NCBI RefSeq assembly: GCF_001896205.1
Contig: NZ_MPNU01000001.1
Span: forward strand, 1,460,427-1,524,426
Origin: Edwardsiella piscicida
GTDB lineage: Bacteria > Pseudomonadota > Gammaproteobacteria > Enterobacterales > Enterobacteriaceae
DNA: 64,000 nucleotides
Direction of reading: 5' to 3'
Below the pieces are notes generated by a model. The model ran no database searches. It was not told where the DNA came from and saw only the letters and a list, made by a program, of their open reading frames with translations. Position numbers and translations under genes: made by a program. Positions 26,652 to 35,725 of this stretch are shown here, in pieces (position 1 is the first letter of the stretch; each line of letters opens with the position of its first letter).

Positions 26652-27110
26652 TCAGATCAGGCGTTCGTTGAGATAGCGCTGATAGTCGGGAATGGCGATG
26701 CGCATCTCGCCGGCAAACATCGGCGAACTGATCAGGAAATCCGCCGTGGCGCGGTTGTTGGCCACCGGAATATTCCAGACGGTGGCCAGGCGCAGCAGCG
26801 CCTTCACGTCCGGATCGTGCGGGACGGCGTTGAGCGGATCCCAAAAAAATACCAGCATGTCGATTTTGCCTTCGGCGATCAGCGCGCCGACCTGCTGATC
26901 CCCGCCCATGGGGCCGCTCAGCATGCAGTGTACTGGGATCCCGGTAGCGCTGTGGATCAGGTTACCGGTGGTTCCGGTCGCATAGAGTTCGTGTTTGCTG
27001 AGCTGCGGCTGGTTGCTGCTGACCCACTCCAGCAGCGCCTGTTTGCGGTGATCGTGCGCGACCAGGGCGATGCGTTTACGGCTGGGGAGAGTTCGGGTGG
27101 TCATTTCCAT
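26652..27110 (-). CDS. mgsA: Methylglyoxal synthase MgsA
   Basis: 152 residues from ATG 27110 ([12 protein letters not shown]), identical in length to E. coli. It converts dihydroxyacetone phosphate into methylglyoxal and phosphate, a bypass when sugar phosphates build up. Active-site residues can be seen: His19/Asp20 in VAHDH, Asp in GPMGGDQQ and His in NAVPHDPD. The longer open frame upstream (to 27194) has no homologous sequence. Confidence 0.96.
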   Translation of the reverse strand: MEMTTRTLPSRKRIALVAHDHRKQALLEWVSSNQPQLSKHELYATGTTGNLIHSATGIPVHCMLSGPMGGDQQVGALIAEGKIDMLVFFWDPLNAVPHDPDVKALLRLATVWNIPVANNRATADFLISSPMFAGEMRIAIPDYQRYLNERLI

Positions 27111-27358
27111 GCTGTTGGCCTTTATCAGAAAAAGTAGTCTTATTGGCGGTGTTCCGCGGCGCGGGGCATTAACCCCGGCGGCGCGATGTCCCACGCGCTG
27201 CGCACACGGCGTTTGGCGCGTTGGCAGCGCTGTGTCGAGGCAGGGCGTAAGCCGCGATGAAACACGCGCGATACCCTATCAGGATATCGGCCGGAGCGCC
27301 GCGACGCGGCGCAAGAAAGGCACAATAAAGCGAAAGTGAACGGGCGGCGCCCGGCGGC

Positions 27359-27844
27359 TCAACGCGTGAGCGCAGGCAGGGCGGCGGCGGCGGCGCTGTG
27401 GTTATAGCGCTGCAGCTGCTGGCGATAGTCGCCGGCGGGCGGCGAGCTGAGGACGTCCGCGCGGTACTCCAGCGGGATCCCGCGGTGGTTGAGCAGCTCA
27501 AAGTTCAGCGTTTGCTCCAGCTGGCGAATATCCCGATCGTCCCCGATGCGCGGCAGCTTGATAGTCACGGAGGTGGCGTCGCGGGTATCGAAGAGGGCGA
27601 TCAGCGGAGCCGAGTAATGGGGCTCTCCGTTTGCCGTCAGCGGCTTGGCGACCCGAAACAGCATCTGGTGGATACCGGCGTCCAGCTCCAGGCTGTTGGC
27701 GCTTTTGAACAGCGCCGCAGGCAACGGCTGTCCGTCGATGGCCAGCAGTTCGACATCGCTGCCAAATTTCAGCGTGGTGGCTGACAGGGCGTGACAAAAG
27801 AGCAGCCCGCCGCAGCTTAGAGCCAGTAAAACACGTGATCGCAT
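27359..27844 (-). CDS. yccT: YccT-like (DUF2057) periplasmic protein, C-terminally short
   Basis: 161 residues from ATG 27844, against about 220 in E. coli. Signal peptide about 1-23 (ending LSA), then the DUF2057 core: TLKFGSDVELLAIDGQPL, LELDAGIHQMLFRV and KLPRIGDDRDIRQLEQ. It stops after LQRYNHSAA, about where E. coli continues another 55 residues, so the C-terminus is missing. This could be lineage shortening or decay. I saw no obvious continuation in another frame downstream. YccT has been linked to curli and matrix control in relatives; not shown here. Confidence 0.8.
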   Translation of the reverse strand: MRSRVLLALSCGGLLFCHALSATTLKFGSDVELLAIDGQPLPAALFKSANSLELDAGIHQMLFRVAKPLTANGEPHYSAPLIALFDTRDATSVTIKLPRIGDDRDIRQLEQTLNFELLNHRGIPLEYRADVLSSPPAGDYRQQLQRYNHSAAAAALPALTR

Positions 27845-28035
27845 GGGGTCCTCAAATTTACTCAGGCGAAAGGCATGATGCCAACGGAGCCAATATTCGA
27901 CGAGGTGTATCAAAACATTTCCCGTTAACATATTTTTACATTATAAGGGGCTTCACCGCGCTTCGTCAAAAAACCTTTCCCGTCGCCCGCGAGCGATCTA
28001 CGCTGAGAATATCACTTTTTTCTGGGGAGTCCGCA

Positions 28036-28455
28036 ATGGAAGATGAAACGATTAAGCTGATTTTACGCCGGGTGCATCACATCGCCTTGGTCGGCGCCAG
28101 CGACCGGCCAGAGCGGGCCAGCTATCGGGTGATGGCGTACCTGCTGGAGCAGGGGTATCGGGTAACGCCGGTCAGTCCAAAGCTGGCGGGACAGACGCTG
28201 CTGGGACAGAGGGTGTATGCCACGCTGGCGGATATTGCGGATCCCATCGATATGGTCGATGTGTTTCGCAACGCCGAGGCCGCCGTCGCGGTTGCCCAAG
28301 AGGCGATCGCCGTGGGGGCTGGCGTGCTGTGGCTACAGCTGGGGGTGATAAGCCCGCAGGCGCAGGCGCTGGCCCAGGCGGCGGGGATGCAGGTGGTGAT
28401 GGACCACTGTCCGAAGATCGATATTCCGCGGCTGGGGATCGCGCGCGAGGCGTAA
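28036..28455 (+). CDS. yccU: CoA-binding domain protein YccU
   Basis: 139 residues from ATG 28036, with GGGGAG 8 bases upstream. The single CoA-binding Rossmann domain shows ALVGASDRPERASYRVM and PVSPKLAGQTLLG, then VVMDHCPKIDIPRLG at the C-terminus. The role is unknown, though the family resembles the CoA-binding part of acyl-CoA synthetases. It is divergent from yccT, the E. coli order. Confidence 0.93.
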   Translation: MEDETIKLILRRVHHIALVGASDRPERASYRVMAYLLEQGYRVTPVSPKLAGQTLLGQRVYATLADIADPIDMVDVFRNAEAAVAVAQEAIAVGAGVLWLQLGVISPQAQALAQAAGMQVVMDHCPKIDIPRLGIAREA

Positions 28456-28466
28456 GGGGGAAATGG

Positions 28467-28484
28467 CCCCCGCCAAGGCGGGGG
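28467..28484. terminator. Convergent hairpin between yccU and hspQ
   Basis: Perfect stem CCCCCGCC/GGCGGGGG with a two-base loop between converging genes. There is no T-run on either side, so it may be a weak terminator or a transcript-end stabiliser. Confidence 0.45.
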
Positions 28485-28492
28485 CGGCAGGC

Positions 28493-28813
28493 TTAGTTGC
28501 GCAGGCGAGGCGCCAGCAGCTGGGCCCGAATGGACTCCGCCAGATCGTCCATCGACGGCTGCTCTGGATGTGAGTCGCTGCTCTCGCCATCAAGCTGGGC
28601 CTCCGCCAGGTAGGTATGTACCGGCTGGCCCTGCTCATCCTCCATCACCACGTGATACCAAGGGGCGTGGCGCAGAACCTCGTTGGCGCCCAGATCATCG
28701 TCATCCGGGGCGTCATCCAGGGCATATTCGGGGTCAATATCTATCACTACGCCCAGCGAGCCTAACAGTTTGTGGCGAACCTGCTGCCCAATGCCAAATT
28801 TGCTGGTAATCAT
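28493..28813 (-). CDS. hspQ: Heat shock protein HspQ
   Basis: 106 residues (E. coli 105). The conserved core [26 protein letters not shown] and [13 protein letters not shown] is clear. The N-terminal half forms a small beta barrel and the C-terminal tail is acidic. HspQ is a hemimethylated-DNA-binding family protein that acts as a specificity-enhancing factor for Lon. It is the next gene on the minus strand after rlmI (about 120 bases apart). Confidence 0.95.
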   Translation of the reverse strand: MITSKFGIGQQVRHKLLGSLGVVIDIDPEYALDDAPDDDDLGANEVLRHAPWYHVVMEDEQGQPVHTYLAEAQLDGESSDSHPEQPSMDDLAESIRAQLLAPRLRN

Positions 28814-28933
28814 ATGACCTCCTTTGCAACCGCTGCGTCTACTTTATCGGGGAAGACTCCGTGTAATATGCGGGTGGAAATGCCTGTTTCAAGTCTACGC
28901 AATAGCCTATTGCCGTTCCGGTGCCGAGATCGT

Positions 28934-30130
28934 CTAGCGATCGCCCATGACCCGGCAGGCAAACCCTTTCAGGTACAGCCCCTCTGGGTAGGTGGCAATC
29001 ACCGGGTGATCGGCGGCCTGACGGTACTGTTCTATAAATTGTATATCACGTCCGGCATCGACGGCGGCGTCGGCCAAAATTTTCTGGAACAGGTCGGTCG
29101 GCATCAGCCCCGAACAGGAGAAGGTCAGCAAGATGCCGCCGGGGCGCAGCAGCTGCAGGGCCAGCATGTTGATATCTTTATAGCCGCGGCAGGCGCCGGC
29201 GAGCTGATTTTTGTTTTCAACAAACTTGGGCGGATCCATGACGATCAGATTGAAGGTTTTCCCTTCGTCACGGTAGCGGCGCAGCAGCTGGAAAACATCG
29301 TCGCGCAGGAAGTCGGCGCGCGCCAGATCCAGTCCGTTAAGCGCTACGTTCTGGCGGGCGATATCCAGCGCCGCCTGCGAAGTATCGACGCTGGTGACGT
29401 GGGCGCAGCCGCCCATCAGGGTCGAGACGGCGAAGGCGCCGGTATAGGAGAAGCAGTTCAGCACATGCGCATCGCGGGCAAAGCGGCGGGCCGCCAGGCG
29501 GCTGTCGCGCTGATCAAGATAGAAGCCGGTCTTGTGGCCCCCCTTGATATCGACCAGGATCTGCATACCGTGTTCGCGGATAGGCAGCAGATCGGGCGGC
29601 AGGGCGCCGGATACCGGACCTTGCGCGAGGGGCAGCCCCTCTTTCTTGCGTACGGCCACATCGGAGCGATCGTAGATCGCGCACTGTGGGTAGAGGGCGT
29701 GCAGAGCGTCTAACAGCGTAGCGCGCTGGTATTCGGCACCGGCGGAGAGCAGCTGCAGCACCAGCGTATCCTGAAAGCGATCGATAGTGATCCCCGGCAT
29801 GCCATCGGACTCTCCGGCAATCAGGCGATAGCCGGTCAGATCATCGCGCTCGACCAGCCAGTCACGCCAGCGCTGAGCCTGCTGTAGACGGCGTTCGAAA
29901 AAGGCCCGATCGATGTTCTCATCCCGGTCAAAGCTCCAGACGCGGGCCCGGATCTGGGACTGGGGAGAGTAGGCGGCGCGGGCCAGCCACTTTCCCTGAT
30001 GGTCGCAGACGTCCAGCGTTTCACCGCTGACGGCATTGCCTTCGATGCGCGCTACGGCGCCGGAAAAAATCCAGGGGTGGCGGCGGAGTAAGGACTTTTC
30101 GCGTCCTTTGGCGAGGATTAAACGGGCCAA
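28934..30130 (-). CDS. rlmI: 23S rRNA m5C1962 methyltransferase RlmI
   Basis: 398 residues (E. coli 396). N-terminal PUA domain (about 1-75), an EEHEE-type middle domain, and a C-terminal Rossmann methyltransferase with NCFSYTGAF (AdoMet site) and [11 protein letters not shown]. The catalytic cysteine is expected in LTFSCSGLM. It methylates C1962 of 23S rRNA. It is divergent from acyP. Confidence 0.95.
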   Translation of the reverse strand: MARLILAKGREKSLLRRHPWIFSGAVARIEGNAVSGETLDVCDHQGKWLARAAYSPQSQIRARVWSFDRDENIDRAFFERRLQQAQRWRDWLVERDDLTGYRLIAGESDGMPGITIDRFQDTLVLQLLSAGAEYQRATLLDALHALYPQCAIYDRSDVAVRKKEGLPLAQGPVSGALPPDLLPIREHGMQILVDIKGGHKTGFYLDQRDSRLAARRFARDAHVLNCFSYTGAFAVSTLMGGCAHVTSVDTSQAALDIARQNVALNGLDLARADFLRDDVFQLLRRYRDEGKTFNLIVMDPPKFVENKNQLAGACRGYKDINMLALQLLRPGGILLTFSCSGLMPTDLFQKILADAAVDAGRDIQFIEQYRQAADHPVIATYPEGLYLKGFACRVMGDR

Positions 30131-30294
30131 GATTCACCTTCAATATACAGTTATGGAAGCGGCGGGCGGCTATCATAGCCGAATGTGGGCGGAGGCACTA
30201 GGCTATGTCCTGCCGCGGGATACGGCGCCGGCGATCTGCGCCGCGCGAATGCGCTATGATAGGGGGAAACGGTGTGGACAAGGGGGAGCGCGCA

Positions 30295-30573
30295 ATGGGA
30301 AGAGAGTGTGTGGCAGCCTATGTCAGCGGGCGGGTGCAGGGCGTGGGATTTCGCTATGGCACCCAGCGTCAGGCGGTGGGGCTGGGGCTGACCGGCTATG
30401 CCCTCAACCTGGACGATGGCCGAGTCGAGGTGGTGGCCGAGGGTGACACGCAGGCGGTGGCGCAGCTGCTGCGCTGGCTGTCAGAAAGCGGTCCCCGCTA
30501 TGCCCGGGTCGATCGGGTCGATACGGAACCGCGTCCCCTACAGCATTTTCAGCGTTTTGAGATCCGCTATTGA
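30295..30573 (+). CDS. acyP: Acylphosphatase (YccX)
   Basis: 92 residues from ATG 30295, the length of E. coli YccX. Catalytic residues Arg20 (in VQGVGFRYG) and Asn38 (in GYALNLDDG) are present. It hydrolyses acyl phosphates such as 1,3-bisphosphoglycerate and carbamoyl phosphate. It converges with tusE, 26 bases between stops. Confidence 0.95.
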   Translation: MGRECVAAYVSGRVQGVGFRYGTQRQAVGLGLTGYALNLDDGRVEVVAEGDTQAVAQLLRWLSESGPRYARVDRVDTEPRPLQHFQRFEIRY

Positions 30574-30599
30574 GGCCTCCGACGGCGGCGTCGCGAGGA

Positions 30600-30929
30600 T
30601 TAAATGCACTTCACCGGCCTGGGTAGCCCGGCTATTTTGGTGGCCTGCTTCGCCGGCCCTTTGGGGAACAGGCGGTACAGATAGCGGCTGTTTCCCTTCT
30701 CCTCGCCGTATTTTTGCGTCATGGCCTTCACCAACATGCGGATCGCCGGTGACGTGTTGAAGGTTTGGTAAAACTCACGCACAAAGCGCACGACCTCCCA
30801 GTGCGCTTCGCTCAGGGTGATCCCCTCCTGCTGCGCCAGGATCTCGGCCAGCGCCTCGCTCCACTCCTGGCTATTGAGCAGATATCCCTGGGCGTCGGTT
30901 TCAATGCAACGGCCGTCAAACTCTAACAT
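30600..30929 (-). CDS. tusE: tRNA 2-thiolation sulfur carrier TusE
   Basis: 109 residues of the DsrC/TusE family. Cys108, the penultimate residue (VKCI), accepts persulfide sulfur from TusBCD and passes it to MnmA for 2-thiouridine at the wobble base of Lys, Glu and Gln tRNAs. [20 protein letters not shown] is the conserved core. Confidence 0.95.
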   Translation of the reverse strand: MLEFDGRCIETDAQGYLLNSQEWSEALAEILAQQEGITLSEAHWEVVRFVREFYQTFNTSPAIRMLVKAMTQKYGEEKGNSRYLYRLFPKGPAKQATKIAGLPRPVKCI

Positions 30930-30998
30930 GGTAAATCATCCTAACAGGCAAACAACGCCGCTCAGTGTACCCTAAGGCCCGGCGGGCGCCAAACCACG

Positions 30999-31030
30999 CC
31001 AAAAAAAACGCCCCGCGGAAGCGGGGCGTA
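30999..31030 (-). terminator. Terminator of yccA
   Basis: On the minus strand CGCCCCGC pairs with GCGGGGCG around a four-base loop and is followed by eight T. It lies 25 bases past the yccA stop. Confidence 0.9.
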
Positions 31031-31054
31031 GAGATGGGGATATGGGGCGCGGAC

Positions 31055-31717
31055 TCAGTTGCTGCGGGCGAATCCCAGCAGGCTGAGCAGGCTGATGAAC
31101 AGGTTATACAGCGAGACATACAGCCCAACGGTGGCGCGGATGTAGTTGGTCTCTCCGCCGTGGATGATATTGCTGGTTTCCCACAGGATGGCGCCGGTAG
31201 AGAACAGGATAAACAGCGCGCTGATGGCTAAAGAGAGCGCCGGCAGCTGCAGGAACAGGTTCGCGACCACGGCCAGCAGCAGTACCACAAAACCGGCCAT
31301 CATCATGCCGGAGAGGAAAGACATATCCTTACGGGTTGTCAGCACATAGGCGGAGCAGCAGAAGAAGACCAGGGCGGTACCCCCCAGGGCCAGCATGATC
31401 AGATCGCCTGCGCCGCTGGCGATAAAGCTGCTGAGGATCGGGCCAAGGGTATAGCCCATAAAGCCGGTCAGGGCGAATACGGCCAGCAGACCGGCCGGGC
31501 GATCGGCCAGCCGGTAGGTCAGAAACATCAGGCCATAAAAGCCGACCATCATCAGCAGCAGGCCCGGCGCCGGCAGCATCAGGACCGTGCTGACGGTGGC
31601 GGTTAAGGCGGAGAACGCCAGGGTCAGCGCCAGCAGAAAATAGGTATTGCGCAGGACTTTATGCGTACTGAGCAGTGAACTGCGCGCAGAGGTAGAGGAA
31701 ACGACAATACGATCCAT
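31055..31717 (-). CDS. yccA: BAX-inhibitor-family membrane protein YccA
   Basis: 220 residues with seven membrane helices (UPF0005/Bax inhibitor-1 family). The cytoplasmic N-terminus ([10 protein letters not shown]...[13 protein letters not shown]) is the tail that lets FtsH degrade YccA in E. coli. YccA binds and modulates the FtsH protease, shielding a jammed SecY. It lies between tusE and tRNA-Ser, as in E. coli. Confidence 0.95.
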   Translation of the reverse strand: MDRIVVSSTSARSSLLSTHKVLRNTYFLLALTLAFSALTATVSTVLMLPAPGLLLMMVGFYGLMFLTYRLADRPAGLLAVFALTGFMGYTLGPILSSFIASGAGDLIMLALGGTALVFFCCSAYVLTTRKDMSFLSGMMMAGFVVLLLAVVANLFLQLPALSLAISALFILFSTGAILWETSNIIHGGETNYIRATVGLYVSLYNLFISLLSLLGFARSN

Positions 31718-31992
31718 ACGAAGATTCTCTCGTTGTGTTATAGGTATCGGATGAGATGACGCCAGCGCGACGGCGGCAAGACCTTGTTTTCCTGCCCAAT
31801 GCGAATGGTATCCCTCAACCCAGACTAAAATATAATTATTGGAATAAAAAGCAGAAAGACGGTTTACCCATCTTTACGCTCGCTCGCCGCCGTTGCGGCG
31901 GTGTGATGCGCGCTTTTTATCCCGCGCTGCGCAAAAAGGGATCAAACGGCGCCGGTATTGCCGATTTTGGCAGCACTTGCACCGGGGTGGCC

Positions 31993-32021
31993 TTTACAAG
32001 CGGGGTGGCGCTGGATATAGT
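31993..32021 (+). promoter_or_regulatory. Promoter of tRNA-Ser
   Basis: TTTACA (31993-31998) and TATAGT (32016-32021) are separated by 17 bases, a near-consensus sigma-70 promoter. Transcription would begin about 6 bases upstream of the tRNA. Confidence 0.7.
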
Positions 32022-32033
32022 CTTCCCCGTCGC

Positions 32034-32121
32034 GGAGGAGTGGCTGAGTGGTTTAAGGCAGCGGTCTTGAAAACCGTCGAGTGTAACAGCTCCTAGAGTT
32101 CGAATCTCTACTCCTCCGCCA
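32034..32121 (+). tRNA. serT: tRNA-Ser (UGA)
   Basis: 88 bases including an encoded CCA. Acceptor GGAGGAG pairs with CTCCTCC; the anticodon loop CTTGAAA gives UGA; a long variable arm typical of class II serine tRNA follows; the T-loop is TTCGAAT. Downstream of yccA, as for serT in E. coli. Confidence 0.97.
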
Positions 32122-32826
32122 AAATTCAGGCCCGAGCTATTCATTAGCTTGGGCCTTTTTCATTTCTGTGTTTTTCAGTATGCCATCCAGTATGCCATCA
32201 GCGTCCGTCTTGTATGAGACACGATGATTTCTCCTCGGAGAGTATGGCGTGTTGTCTCCCCCTCTTATTTTGCTGCCATCATCTACCGATAGTGCTTTGC
32301 GACGATGCCATTTTTCCACCCGCTTGGGGCGCATTAAAAATGTGCGGCGGAGGTGGAAATGGATAGCAGAGTATTATCACCGTTCAATGACTGAAACAGC
32401 GATGTACCGGGGTAAACAGTCGTCGGAGGACCCACTGGCGCTGCGGGACTCGGGGGCAGGTGGCAAAGGCTTTGGTCATGAACAAAATGATGAAGGCGGG
32501 CAGGCCGGAAAGCGAGCGTATTGCCTGAGAATCAGGTTAGCTGCGGGAAAGTGACTCAAAACCTGATTTATTTAACAAAACCGTGGTGACAGAAGGTATG
32601 CCTCATCGGGGGGCTGAGAAGCGGTATGAGGCCTTGGGCTTGCTGTATCCAGCCTGATAACAAGCCTGTTATCTCAGCAGGCGGCAAGGGCCGTCATAAT
32701 ATGATGGCCTTTCCCGTATTGATAGCCAGATTCATCTGGCCTGCCAGATCTTCGATGGTAGAGCCCGGCGATGCTGTTTTCAGGCGATCCACCAAGGATT
32801 GTGGGCCGGCAGCAGTATGGCCTGTT
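32122..32826. other. Gene-poor insertion zone downstream of tRNA-Ser
   Basis: About 700 bases without a convincing gene. It begins with a hairpin (GCCCGAGCTA/TAGCTTGGGC) followed by TTTTT, which should terminate the tRNA transcript. A 12-bp direct repeat lies at 32176-32199. A 65-codon minus-strand frame (32334-32137) and a short plus-strand coding-like stretch around 32460-32527 may be decayed remnants. tRNA-Ser genes are common integration sites, so this is probably scar tissue from an element. Confidence 0.5.
32176..32199. repeat. 12-bp tandem direct repeat near tRNA-Ser
   Basis: CAGTATGCCATC occurs twice in a row, 55 bases after the tRNA. Directly repeated short motifs flanking a tRNA attachment site can be integrase arm sites; no integrase is present to support this. 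Confidence 0.6.
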
Positions 32827-33621
32827 TTATTCTGTTTTGGATGAGGGGGGCGTTTGTTGAAAATGGCTGACGGTTTCCCAGGCGATCTGTTGTAACGCGT
32901 TGGCGGTAACCGGCGTCATATCGCTATCTATCGGCAGAGCACCGCCAACCGGTGATTGGTTATACAGTGTGGCAAAAAACACACAGGCGGTTAAATAGGT
33001 TCCGGCCATTGAGGGATGAACACCATCATGATAGTAGAGATTAATCTCCGGGTGTTGTTCCCGCGCTCTGGCAAAGGCCAGTCCGACAGGTGCAACATAG
33101 CCACCGGTTTTTTGTGCGATGGAGAGGTAGGCGTCAGCCAGTTTGGCAGTATCCTCGGGGGTGTCTCGCTTTGCCCATGTCATAAAATAGACCACTTTTG
33201 CACCGGCCAGATGCGCCATTCCGGCCATTTTAGTCGCCGCGGCGACAAAGTTTTCCCGGGTGCTCTCTTTCTTTGAGATGGTTTCTGTTGAATTACCTTG
33301 CAGGACAACTACATCCCATTTTTGTAGCTTATTTTGATAAGCTAGGTTATTGATTTGCCAGCTTAGCCGACCACTGGATATCGTAATTCCACGGTATTGA
33401 TACCCCTGTGCATGGTGAGGGAATAATGACTTTGCTAGATCGCGTAGACGGGTATTAATGTTGTTATTATAAAACGTGAATGAATTACCATAGAGTGCGA
33501 CAGACTTATTCTCCCCGTCCATTTTAGCATAGGGTGATAAAGCCAGTAAGGTATCTGCATGGGCATATATACTGCTGAGCAGTACCATCAGGCCTGTGAT
33601 TAAGCGTAGTGTTTTTTTCAT
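32827..33621 (-). CDS. Secreted SGNH/GDSL-type hydrolase
   Basis: 264 residues from ATG 33621, with GGGAGGAG just upstream. A signal peptide (about 1-22, ending AHA) exports it to the periplasm or outside. SGNH features: nucleophile Ser in YGNSFTF, oxyanion residue region in VVVLQGNSTE, and the Asp-x-x-His pair in YHDGVHPS. Such enzymes hydrolyse esters of lipids or acylated sugars; the substrate is unknown. The gene stands alone between tRNA-Ser scar DNA and an IS1 remnant, so it may be acquired cargo. Confidence 0.78.
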   Translation of the reverse strand: MKKTLRLITGLMVLLSSIYAHADTLLALSPYAKMDGENKSVALYGNSFTFYNNNINTRLRDLAKSLFPHHAQGYQYRGITISSGRLSWQINNLAYQNKLQKWDVVVLQGNSTETISKKESTRENFVAAATKMAGMAHLAGAKVVYFMTWAKRDTPEDTAKLADAYLSIAQKTGGYVAPVGLAFARAREQHPEINLYYHDGVHPSMAGTYLTACVFFATLYNQSPVGGALPIDSDMTPVTANALQQIAWETVSHFQQTPPSSKTE

Positions 33622-33666
33622 CGCTCCTCCCATTAGCAATCATAACGCAGTCGGTGGCGTCTCCAA

Positions 33667-34018
33667 TCAGTGGAACAGGTATTTTTCGATAAAAGCACCA
33701 ATGATTTTTTCATGGAGTTCAACAGCGCGGGAAGCGCAGAGGGTTCTGCTGACCAGACGCTGATTCGGGCGCTCAGTGTGAGGCTGTTGCGCTCAATGCG
33801 TTGAGCAAAGATCTTGCCGGTCAGGGGCTTCTCTTTTGGCTCCTCTATTGCTCGTCGAACTCACAGATAAGTGCTATGTCAGCATGCGCCACCGGAGATG
33901 GGGTTATGCGTCGTGGCGCGCGCTTTTTAACGTTCGGATGACGGGGTTGAGGCCCATTTCAGTGTCCGGGAAGTATCACGAACGCCGGCGCCGTCGCAGG
34001 CCATTTCAGGTATCCTGT
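33667..34018 (-). mobile_element. Decayed IS1-family insertion sequence remnant
   Basis: Minus-strand translation in shifting frames recovers pieces of IS1 transposase in the right order. From about 34018 down: DGAGVRDTSRTLK, NPVIRTLK (InsA), PSPVAHADIALICEFDEQ, then PLTGKIFAQRIERN and AVELHEKIIGAFIEKYLF ending at TGA 33669-33667 (InsB). Between the CEFDEQ and LTGKIF parts the middle of the transposase is deleted, and at least three frame changes are needed. Terminal inverted repeats were not located. It is inactive and marks past transposition in this zone. Confidence 0.8.
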
Positions 34019-34063
34019 CATGATATTTAGAGGAATGCCCATGACGAAAAGCAATTTTATACG

Positions 34064-34948
34064 TCAATTTAACCAGCTAAAGTCACTACCTCGTATTTTA
34101 ATGTCGTTTAATAATTGCTGATAGCGCGCTGGTAGCGGCCATTCCGCACGGTGAATGGCCCAGAGCGTATCGGTAACTGGCGATTCACTGTGATAGACGC
34201 GGACTAATTCAGGTCTAGCGAATGCAATAACCGCAAAGCGCGGCAGCACGGTAAACCCCAGACCGCGCGCGACGGGCTCTAGGATCAGACTGATTTGGTT
34301 GGTTAAGCCTCGCACTGGAATGTCATCTAAATGCTGACCCGGGAACTGGCGGCTCAGTAGCCGTAATGCCATAGCGCGCCCATCCGGGTGGTCGATAAAC
34401 CCTAACGCCAGCAACGCTGACCAACTGATATCAGTAAGAGATGCGGGGACCACTAGACACAGCGGTTCGCGTGCAAAGGGCTCTGCATGTAAGCTCGGGT
34501 GCTCAGGCGCTTGATCGACGATCCCCAGATCGCAGCGTCCCTCTAGCACAGCGCGGATGATGTCGGTGGCTGGGGCGATACGGTGCTGGATACTGAGGGT
34601 CGGGTGGGCTTGTTGCTGCTCCAGCAGCCAAGGGTAGATGAATAGACCGATACTGCCGGGTGTCGAGAGACGGATCTCCCCCGCGTGTGGGTTATCCTCT
34701 GATAGCTCGGCATACAGACGTTCGCTGGCCCGTTGTTGTTCACGAGCGTAGGCCAATACGCGCAGGCCGCGTGGCGTGAGTTCCAGTTGACGCGGTTTAC
34801 GCAGTAACAGCGGACCACACTCCGCTTCTAGACGCTGGATATGTTGGCTGACGGCTGCCTGCGTAAGATCGAGTCGCTCCGCGGCGCGGGTAAAGCTGCC
34901 GGTTTCCTGTATCGCGATCAGTGTCTTTAGCCAGAGTGGATTTAGCAT
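34064..34948 (-). CDS. LysR-family transcriptional regulator
   Basis: 294 residues. The N-terminal winged helix-turn-helix (about 1-60) contains TGSFTRAAERLDLTQAAVSQHI, the LysR signature. The C-terminal periplasmic-binding-protein-like effector domain spans about 90-290. It is divergent from a VOC-family gene, with 98 bases between; by the usual LysR pattern it would control that gene. The effector is unknown. Confidence 0.9.
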   Translation of the reverse strand: MLNPLWLKTLIAIQETGSFTRAAERLDLTQAAVSQHIQRLEAECGPLLLRKPRQLELTPRGLRVLAYAREQQRASERLYAELSEDNPHAGEIRLSTPGSIGLFIYPWLLEQQQAHPTLSIQHRIAPATDIIRAVLEGRCDLGIVDQAPEHPSLHAEPFAREPLCLVVPASLTDISWSALLALGFIDHPDGRAMALRLLSRQFPGQHLDDIPVRGLTNQISLILEPVARGLGFTVLPRFAVIAFARPELVRVYHSESPVTDTLWAIHRAEWPLPARYQQLLNDIKIRGSDFSWLN

Positions 34949-35046
34949 AATAAATATTTATGGCATCCATTATTTTCACCTTATTTTTAATTATGCTCAT
35001 CCTTACTATTCTGTCACCTGTTTTCTAACACAACATCAGGTGATTT

Positions 35047-35544
35047 ATGACTTATCCACGTAGCTTTTCGCACATTGGTATCACCGTTACTGATTTAGAT
35101 CGTGCGGTTGAGTTTTACACCCAAGTAATGGGCTGGTATCTGATTATGCCAGCTACCACCATTATGGAAGATGATTCGTCGATTGGGGTGATGTGTAACG
35201 ATGTATTTGGCCCCGGCTGGGGGGCGTTTCGTATCGCGCATTTATCAACGGGGGATAAAATCGGGATTGAGTTGTTCGAGTTTCCCAATAGTGAACAGCG
35301 AGAGAACAATTTTGAATTCTGGAAAACCGGCGTGTTTCACTTCAGTGTGCAAGATCCGGATGTTGAAGGCTTGGCAGCACGCATTGTGGCTGCCGGCGGT
35401 AAGCAGCGTATGCCAGTACGAGAATACTATCCGGGGGAAAAGCCATACCGTATGGTCTACATGGAGGACCCGTTTGGCAATATCATCGAAATCTACAGCC
35501 ACAGCTATGAGCTGACTTACTCTGCTGGTGCTTATCAAGCATAA
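35047..35544 (+). CDS. VOC (glyoxalase/dioxygenase) family protein
   Basis: 165 residues with two VOC modules. Candidate metal ligands are His in FSHIGITV, His in VFHFSVQD and Glu in NIIEIYSHSYE. Such proteins act as glyoxalases, dioxygenases or small-molecule resistance proteins; this one has features of the larger single-chain lactoylglutathione-lyase-like group. Divergence from a LysR regulator suggests an inducible detoxification or catabolic function. The substrate is unknown. Confidence 0.82.
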   Translation: MTYPRSFSHIGITVTDLDRAVEFYTQVMGWYLIMPATTIMEDDSSIGVMCNDVFGPGWGAFRIAHLSTGDKIGIELFEFPNSEQRENNFEFWKTGVFHFSVQDPDVEGLAARIVAAGGKQRMPVREYYPGEKPYRMVYMEDPFGNIIEIYSHSYELTYSAGAYQA

Positions 35545-35583
35545 GATTTGCTGGCACGATTTCCCCGTCTGTTTTTGTCTCTT

Positions 35584-35614
35584 GCCCCCGGCGATGCCGG
35601 GGGCTATTTATTTC
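35584..35614 (+). terminator. Terminator of the VOC gene
   Basis: Stem GCCCCCGGC/GCCGGGGGC with a GAT loop, followed by TATTTATTT, 40 bases after the stop codon. Confidence 0.85.
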
Positions 35615-35725
35615 ATTTCGCGCGCGTCGAGTGTCAATACGCTTCTGCCGTCCCAATATCCACGTTGATATTCTCTTCCCGAATGCGTATACCCGGGGCG
35701 CGTCGTGCGCCCGTGGACTCGCGGC

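Noticed and set aside
32137-32554. Short frames after tRNA-Ser considered as integrase or excisionase
   Set aside because: No catalytic Arg/His/Tyr pattern and no recognisable DNA-binding motif; reported only as possible remnants.
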